Assembly (NCBI GenBank): GCA_904502105.1
Contig: CAJGDF010000040.1
Location: 1-10,264, forward strand
DNA: 10,264 nt
DNA from: an uncultured Clostridia bacterium
Lineage (GTDB): Bacteria; Bacillota; Clostridia; Oscillospirales; UBA644
Reading direction: 5' to 3'
Shown here: piece after piece, positions 7,462 to 10,264 of the stretch
Position numbering within the stretch: the stretch's first letter is position 1
Layout: the number at the start of each line of letters is the position of its first letter
Made by a program: the position numbers and the translations under genes
Notes under the pieces: model-generated
What the model was told of the DNA's origin: nothing
The model's input: the letters and a program-made list of their open reading frames with translations, nothing else
The model's database searches: none

Positions 7462-8211
7462 TTACAATATGTCTTCTTTTTTTATTATTCCTATTCCACT
7501 TCCGACAGTAATACCTTTATTGGCCAAGTCTCGAACTTTAATTGCCAATGATGATTTTGTGTTTGATCCAAACTGCTTATCAAAAATTCGTTCCTCAGCT
7601 TGTTTGTCATGAGGGTCTATTGCGATTATTTTAAATCTGTTCTGAAATCTGATAATATTGCTGTCTTCGGGTAGTATTTCCTTAAGAACAGGGGAAAGGA
7701 GCCATGAATGACATGTGAAATAACTGAAATCGTAATTAAAGTGATTTTTGAAAAAAACAGGAGCATGCTTGAATGATATATTGCATTCAGATGCTAAAAG
7801 AGGCTCGTTTTGCGAAATATGAACCTCAAGAATGTTTTCTCCCGCTTTTAACGGAAATTCTGAAAGTTTTTTCCAGTTGTTGTCAATATAAAAAGTTGAA
7901 GGCCTGAACTGTAATCTGCCAAGAGCGAACAATTCGAGATTTAAATGATTCATTATCCATCCGAGCTCGTCAATTCCGCAGTTCCCTGTTTTTCGACGGT
8001 AATTTTCTGCCCAAACAGTTATATCTGCCATTGTATTATTGAAGATTTTATCTGAAATGTTCTTTTCTTTGTATTTTGTTTTAGTTTCCTCTGCGAGCAA
8101 TAAAACTGCAGCAAAAACAGATGGACCGTTTGAGGGATCTTCTTTTAAAAGATCGATTACAGACTTTATTTCTCTGTTAGTCAATAATTTTTTTATTTCG
8201 ATCGAATTCAT
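7462..8211 (-). CDS. Acyltransferase-like protein with GNAT-like C-terminal domain (DUF5596 type)
   Basis: A 249-residue soluble protein. It resembles a Firmicutes/Actinobacteria family with an all-helical N-terminal acyltransferase-associated domain (about 1-95 here) and a GNAT-like C-terminal domain (about 96-249), named DUF5596 in older databases. The recognisable sequence is DELGWIMNHLNLELFALGRLQF (81-102), ENILEVHI (125-132), TCHSWLLSP (166-174) and LPEDSNIIRFQNRFKI (180-195). The recall is by motif, not by search. Acceptor and acyl donor are unknown. The ATG at 8211 is chosen because GGAG lies 9 bases upstream; an ATG five codons earlier has no proper ribosome binding site and sits within that site's leader. 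It is the first gene of the operon leading to hflX, behind the promoter at 8239-8267. Confidence 0.78.
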   Translation of the reverse strand: MNSIEIKKLLTNREIKSVIDLLKEDPSNGPSVFAAVLLLAEETKTKYKEKNISDKIFNNTMADITVWAENYRRKTGNCGIDELGWIMNHLNLELFALGRLQFRPSTFYIDNNWKKLSEFPLKAGENILEVHISQNEPLLASECNISFKHAPVFFKNHFNYDFSYFTCHSWLLSPVLKEILPEDSNIIRFQNRFKIIAIDPHDKQAEERIFDKQFGSNTKSSLAIKVRDLANKGITVGSGIGIIKKEDIL

Positions 8212-8238
8212 TTGATCACACTCCATTCTTCATTATAT

Positions 8239-8267
8239 ATATTAACAGATTTTCTCATAAAAATCAA
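8239..8267 (-). promoter_or_regulatory. Promoter of the acyltransferase-CPBP-propeller-hflX operon
   Basis: On the minus strand TTGATT (8267-8262), 17 bases, TAATAT (8244-8239), with TGT directly upstream of the -10 box (extended -10). Transcription would start near 8232, giving a leader of about 20 bases that carries the GGAG site. Confidence 0.65.
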
Positions 8268-8300
8268 TAGTCTTGGCTTAACAGAATAATAAGAATTTTC

Positions 8301-8315
8301 GTGTATAACATACAC
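8301..8315. repeat. Perfect palindrome GTGTAT-aac-ATACAC, operator-like
   Basis: Six-base arms GTGTAT (8301-8306) and ATACAC (8310-8315) around AAC. It lies between the two divergent promoters, about 34 bases behind the -35 box of the left operon and about 40 behind the -35 box of the right gene. Size and symmetry fit a dimeric repressor or activator site; the binding protein is not identifiable. Confidence 0.45.
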
Positions 8316-8324
8316 CTTGAACAT

Positions 8325-8345
8325 AAAAATATAATTTATATTTTT
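8325..8345. repeat. AT-only 21-base inverted repeat upstream of a strong promoter
   Basis: AAAAATATA (8325-8333), ATT, TATATTTTT (8337-8345) is a perfect inverted repeat ending 10 bases before the -35 box at 8356. The A and T tracts could act as an UP element for the RNA polymerase alpha subunit or as a regulator site. It might also form a weak RNA hairpin, but no transcript is expected across it. Confidence 0.4.
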
Positions 8346-8355
8346 GATTATATAC

Positions 8356-8384
8356 TTGACATTTGGAAATAAAAGATGTATAAT
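8356..8384 (+). promoter_or_regulatory. Perfect consensus SigA promoter of the eight-TM protein gene
   Basis: TTGACA (8356-8361), 17 bases, TATAAT (8379-8384): 12 of 12 consensus positions at the optimal spacing. Transcription would start near 8391, leaving a leader of about 40 bases with AAAGGA at 8416-8421. It also shows that upstream in-frame ATG codons such as 8344 are not used, since they precede the transcript. Confidence 0.85.
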
Positions 8385-8430
8385 ACTAAAGAATTATAAT
8401 CGTAAATCAAATCATAAAGGACATTTCCCA

Positions 8431-9318
8431 ATGAAAACAAAGTACTATACAAAAATGCTTTTTCCGTTGAGTCTTTTTGGTTTTATTTTCCGCGTACTTG
8501 AAATTATGTTCGCGATTGAACCCGAAAGCGGTTTCTATTATACTGAAAGCGTAATTCCGCTGCTTTGCAATATATACAATTTCCTTGTTATAGCTTTCTT
8601 TATTTCCGAAACCTTTTTAATTAAATCCGAAAATAAAAGCTTAAGAAAAAGATTTGGATCAATATCCGGAGTTGACAAGGTTTTGATGCTTTTTGCCGCA
8701 GTATTTATTTTGGCAAACGCATTAAACAACTTCCTCTTTGAGCTGAATATCAATTACAGCTATGGTTCTGTTAACGATATTTTCTCCGCATCCCCTGTGT
8801 ATGTGTTGATATTTGCAGGCTTATCTTGTATTTTTCTCGTATTTTTCTCGTCTGCTCCCAAAAAATATGCTACAAGTTCATTTATGTCGATTTTGTCGTT
8901 GAGCATAACAGTATATTATCTCATCCGTCTTTTTACTCGTTTTCTTGACTTAAATGAAATACTTTCAAAAGCATACGGAACATATACCATTCTTCTTCTT
9001 GGATTTATAGTTCTTTCCTGTATGAATTTTTCAAAGATCATAGCAGGTATATTTTCAAAAAAATATTTCATTGCATTTGGCTTGTGTACTGCTTATCTTG
9101 CAATCATTCATCTTGCGGAATTTATCATGTCGTTCCTTCCCGATAATCCGTATAACATAAGTGTTGATATTTTTGCATATGCGGCGGATTTCTTTATTGC
9201 TGCTGTTATTTTAAGATTTGTGCTTGTTATATCTAAAAAAATCGATAAATCCGAAAAAACTGCAGAATCGGCCGTTCAGAATGATGTTTTAACAGAATCG
9301 AATTCGCTGAACGGTTGA
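8431..9318 (+). CDS. Uncharacterised eight-TM integral membrane protein
   Basis: I do not recognise this family. The 295-residue protein has about eight hydrophobic segments (near 8-28, 40-63, 82-103, 121-141, 147-167, 183-203, 208-230 and 246-268). A short polar C-terminal tail follows (about 270-295; KKIDKSEKTAES and Asn/Ser/Glu-rich). No transporter, kinase or protease motif is visible. Notable charged or polar residues within or beside helices are E24 in RVLEIMF, N96/N99/N100 in ILANALNNF, R166/R170, and H227/E230 in IIHLAEFIM. The ATG at 8431 follows AAAGGA with a 9-base gap and lies downstream of a perfect promoter, which sets this start against longer in-frame options. It is expressed away from the hflX operon and is followed after 99 bases by yajC, with no clear terminator between. 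Confidence 0.85.
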   Translation: MKTKYYTKMLFPLSLFGFIFRVLEIMFAIEPESGFYYTESVIPLLCNIYNFLVIAFFISETFLIKSENKSLRKRFGSISGVDKVLMLFAAVFILANALNNFLFELNINYSYGSVNDIFSASPVYVLIFAGLSCIFLVFFSSAPKKYATSSFMSILSLSITVYYLIRLFTRFLDLNEILSKAYGTYTILLLGFIVLSCMNFSKIIAGIFSKKYFIAFGLCTAYLAIIHLAEFIMSFLPDNPYNISVDIFAYAADFFIAAVILRFVLVISKKIDKSEKTAESAVQNDVLTESNSLNG

Positions 9319-9356
9319 TCGAAATTAAATTATTAAAAAAATGTCACAATATTCTC

Positions 9357-9385
9357 TTGCTTTTTTTCTTCATATATAGTATAAT
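9357..9385 (+). promoter_or_regulatory. Probable promoter of yajC
   Basis: TTGCTT (9357-9362), 17 bases, perfect TATAAT (9380-9385). The -35 box is weak (3 of 6). Transcription would begin near 9392, about 26 bases before the yajC ATG. As no terminator precedes it, yajC may also be read from the upstream gene. Confidence 0.6.
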
Positions 9386-9417
9386 CTATATTACAATATT
9401 GAAATGGAGGACTTTTA

Positions 9418-9837
9418 ATGTCTCTTTCTAAACTTACCGCAAATCTTGCGATACTTCTTGATTCTACTGTTGATAATGTTGACAGTTATCTTAACGGTAC
9501 AACAGCCGGTGATGCTGTAGACAGTGTTGTAGAAGGCGGAGCTGCTGCAGAACCCACTCTTTTAACAACTCTTGTCAGCTTCCTTCCGTTTATTCTTATT
9601 ATCGTTTGTTTTTACTTTTTCCTTATCAGACCTCAGCGTAAACAGGAAAAAGAAACTCAGAAAATGCGTAACAGCATAGAAATCGGTGACCAGATCACTA
9701 CTATCGGCGGTATCACAGGTGTTGTTCGTCAGATTAAAGATGAAGATACCTATATAATTGAAACCGGTGCTGATAAAAATAGAATTTCCATAAAAAAATG
9801 GGCTATTCAGTCCAAAGATACTATTTCCGATTCCTGA
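9418..9837 (+). CDS. yajC: Preprotein translocase subunit YajC
   Basis: YajC is a small single-pass membrane protein that joins SecD and SecF as an accessory complex of the SecYEG protein-export channel. Here one strong transmembrane segment (about 48-70, ending FYFFLI) is followed by the family hallmark RPQRKQEKE (71-79) and the cytoplasmic domain motif GDQITTIGGITGVV (90-103). At 139 residues it is longer than many YajC proteins (about 85-110). The extra length is an N-terminal stretch of about 47 residues that is Asp, Val, Gly and Ala rich and is unlikely to be in the membrane. The start ATG follows TGGAGGA (9405-9411) with a good gap and there is no internal ATG before the TM segment, so the extension looks real. 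A small membrane protein gene follows 69 bases downstream. Confidence 0.95.
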   Translation: MSLSKLTANLAILLDSTVDNVDSYLNGTTAGDAVDSVVEGGAAAEPTLLTTLVSFLPFILIIVCFYFFLIRPQRKQEKETQKMRNSIEIGDQITTIGGITGVVRQIKDEDTYIIETGADKNRISIKKWAIQSKDTISDS

Positions 9838-9865
9838 GGAATGAATTAATTAAGTCTTTCATATA

Positions 9866-9890
9866 ATCAAACATAAATTATCGGTTTGAT
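9866..9890 (+). repeat. Inverted repeat in the yajC leader to the next gene
   Basis: ATCAAAC (9866-9872) and GTTTGAT (9884-9890) form a 7-bp stem with an 11-base loop, ending 5 bases before the GGAGG of the next gene. There is no T tract, so it is not a terminator. It may be an RNA processing or translation-control hairpin, or chance. Confidence 0.3.
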
Positions 9891-9906
9891 CCTATGGAGG
9901 TCTTTT

Positions 9907-10264
9907 ATGGAAAAACAGCATAACACTTATTTTTTTACTGATAAACTTATCGGATTTTTAATCGGAGCATCCGGCGGTGCTTTGTGTTCCGTTATTCTTT
10001 CGTTGATGTTTGCTTTGCTTTTTACGCTAACATCCTTCAGTGATTCGTTTATCGTGATCATATCTTATGTTGTTTTTGCTTTATCTGCTTTTGTTTCAGG
10101 TTTGATTACTGTTTTGAAACTGAAAAAAGCAGGTCTTGTAAACGGATTTATATCCGGAATTTGTTATTTTGTTTTATATGCAGTATTTTCCCTTGTATTC
10201 GGTTCGAATTCGATTTTTGCGATTTCAACTCTGTTAATGTTTCTTATAAGTATTATTTTTAATA
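9907..10264 (+). CDS. Small multi-TM membrane protein, TIGR04086-like (3' end outside window)
   Basis: The 119 visible codons from ATG 9907 run off the right edge without a stop. GGAGG (9896-9900) lies 6 bases before the ATG. The protein is hydrophobic, with about four membrane segments (near 13-42, 47-69, 78-98 and 101-118) and a conserved-looking start DKLIGFLIGASGGALCSVIL (12-31). Length so far, topology, and the position directly after yajC match the TIGR04086 family of Firmicutes membrane proteins (YrzE-like), whose function is unknown. As the family is about 120-140 residues, only the last few residues are probably missing. In Clostridia it often sits between yajC and the SCIFF peptide genes. 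The call rests on neighbourhood and topology more than on a motif. Confidence 0.72.
   Translation, partial: MEKQHNTYFFTDKLIGFLIGASGGALCSVILSLMFALLFTLTSFSDSFIVIISYVVFALSAFVSGLITVLKLKKAGLVNGFISGICYFVLYAVFSLVFGSNSIFAISTLLMFLISIIFN

Noticed and set aside
8212..8226. Longer start for the acyltransferase-like gene (ATG at 8226)
   Set aside because: The GGAG ribosome binding site lies inside this extension and serves the ATG at 8211.
8344..8430. Longer start for the eight-TM protein gene (ATG at 8344)
   Set aside because: The upstream ATG precedes the perfect promoter at 8356-8384 and would not be on the transcript; the ATG at 8431 has AAAGGA at a good distance, and the extra 29 residues are not membrane-like.
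9272..9314. Inverted repeat CCGTTCAG/CTGAACGG at the end of the eight-TM gene as a terminator
   Set aside because: The loop is 27 bases and no T tract follows, so it is unlikely to terminate; it mostly covers coding sequence.
9866..9890. Hairpin between yajC and the next gene as a terminator
   Set aside because: No T tract follows, and the next gene begins directly after with no promoter of its own, which suggests co-transcription.
1..10264. Mobile elements, phage genes, CRISPR arrays, tRNAs, rRNAs
   Set aside because: No transposase or integrase motif, terminal repeats, repeat-spacer pattern or RNA gene signature was seen; composition and promoter style are even across the window.

Overview
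The window looks like a stretch of a low-GC Firmicutes chromosome, most likely a gut-type member of the Clostridia (Oscillospirales or Lachnospirales-like). The grounds are AT-rich sequence, near-consensus housekeeping promoters with 17-base spacers, GGAGG-type ribosome binding sites, a YajC gene followed by a small multi-TM protein as in Clostridia, and sugar-related genes (a GH3 enzyme, a cupin-AraC regulator, an Asp-box propeller protein). This placement is an inference. I saw no phage, insertion sequence, CRISPR array, tRNA or rRNA, and no gene-free stretch longer than about 300 bases.

Left part (1-3060): the N-terminal third of a cytoplasmic GH3 glycosidase runs off the left edge on the minus strand and has its own strong promoter. 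Upstream of it, on the same strand and separated by a hairpin terminator, is a MATE-family efflux transporter. An AraC-family regulator with an N-terminal cupin domain diverges from the transporter across about 100 bases.

Middle (3061-8270): a short convergent region holds a two-way terminator and, unexpectedly, a perfect TTGACA-N17-TATAAT promoter on the minus strand pointing back into the regulator gene (antisense). To its right is a four-gene minus-strand operon, read from high to low coordinates: a DUF5596-type acyltransferase-like protein, a CPBP/CAAX-type membrane protease, an Asp-box beta-propeller protein of probable carbohydrate function, and the ribosome-associated GTPase HflX. Gaps of 50, 9 and 13 bases and one promoter at 8239-8267 support co-transcription.

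Right part (8271-10264): a divergent intergenic region with two perfect inverted repeats separates that operon from an uncharacterised eight-TM membrane protein, which is driven by a perfect consensus promoter. Next come yajC, with an unusually long N-terminal extension, and the N-terminal 119 codons of a small membrane protein resembling the TIGR04086 family. In Clostridia this pair often precedes the SCIFF peptide/radical-SAM maturase locus and secDF, so such genes may lie just past the right edge. Several start codons are set here by ribosome binding site and promoter positions rather than by the longest open frame.
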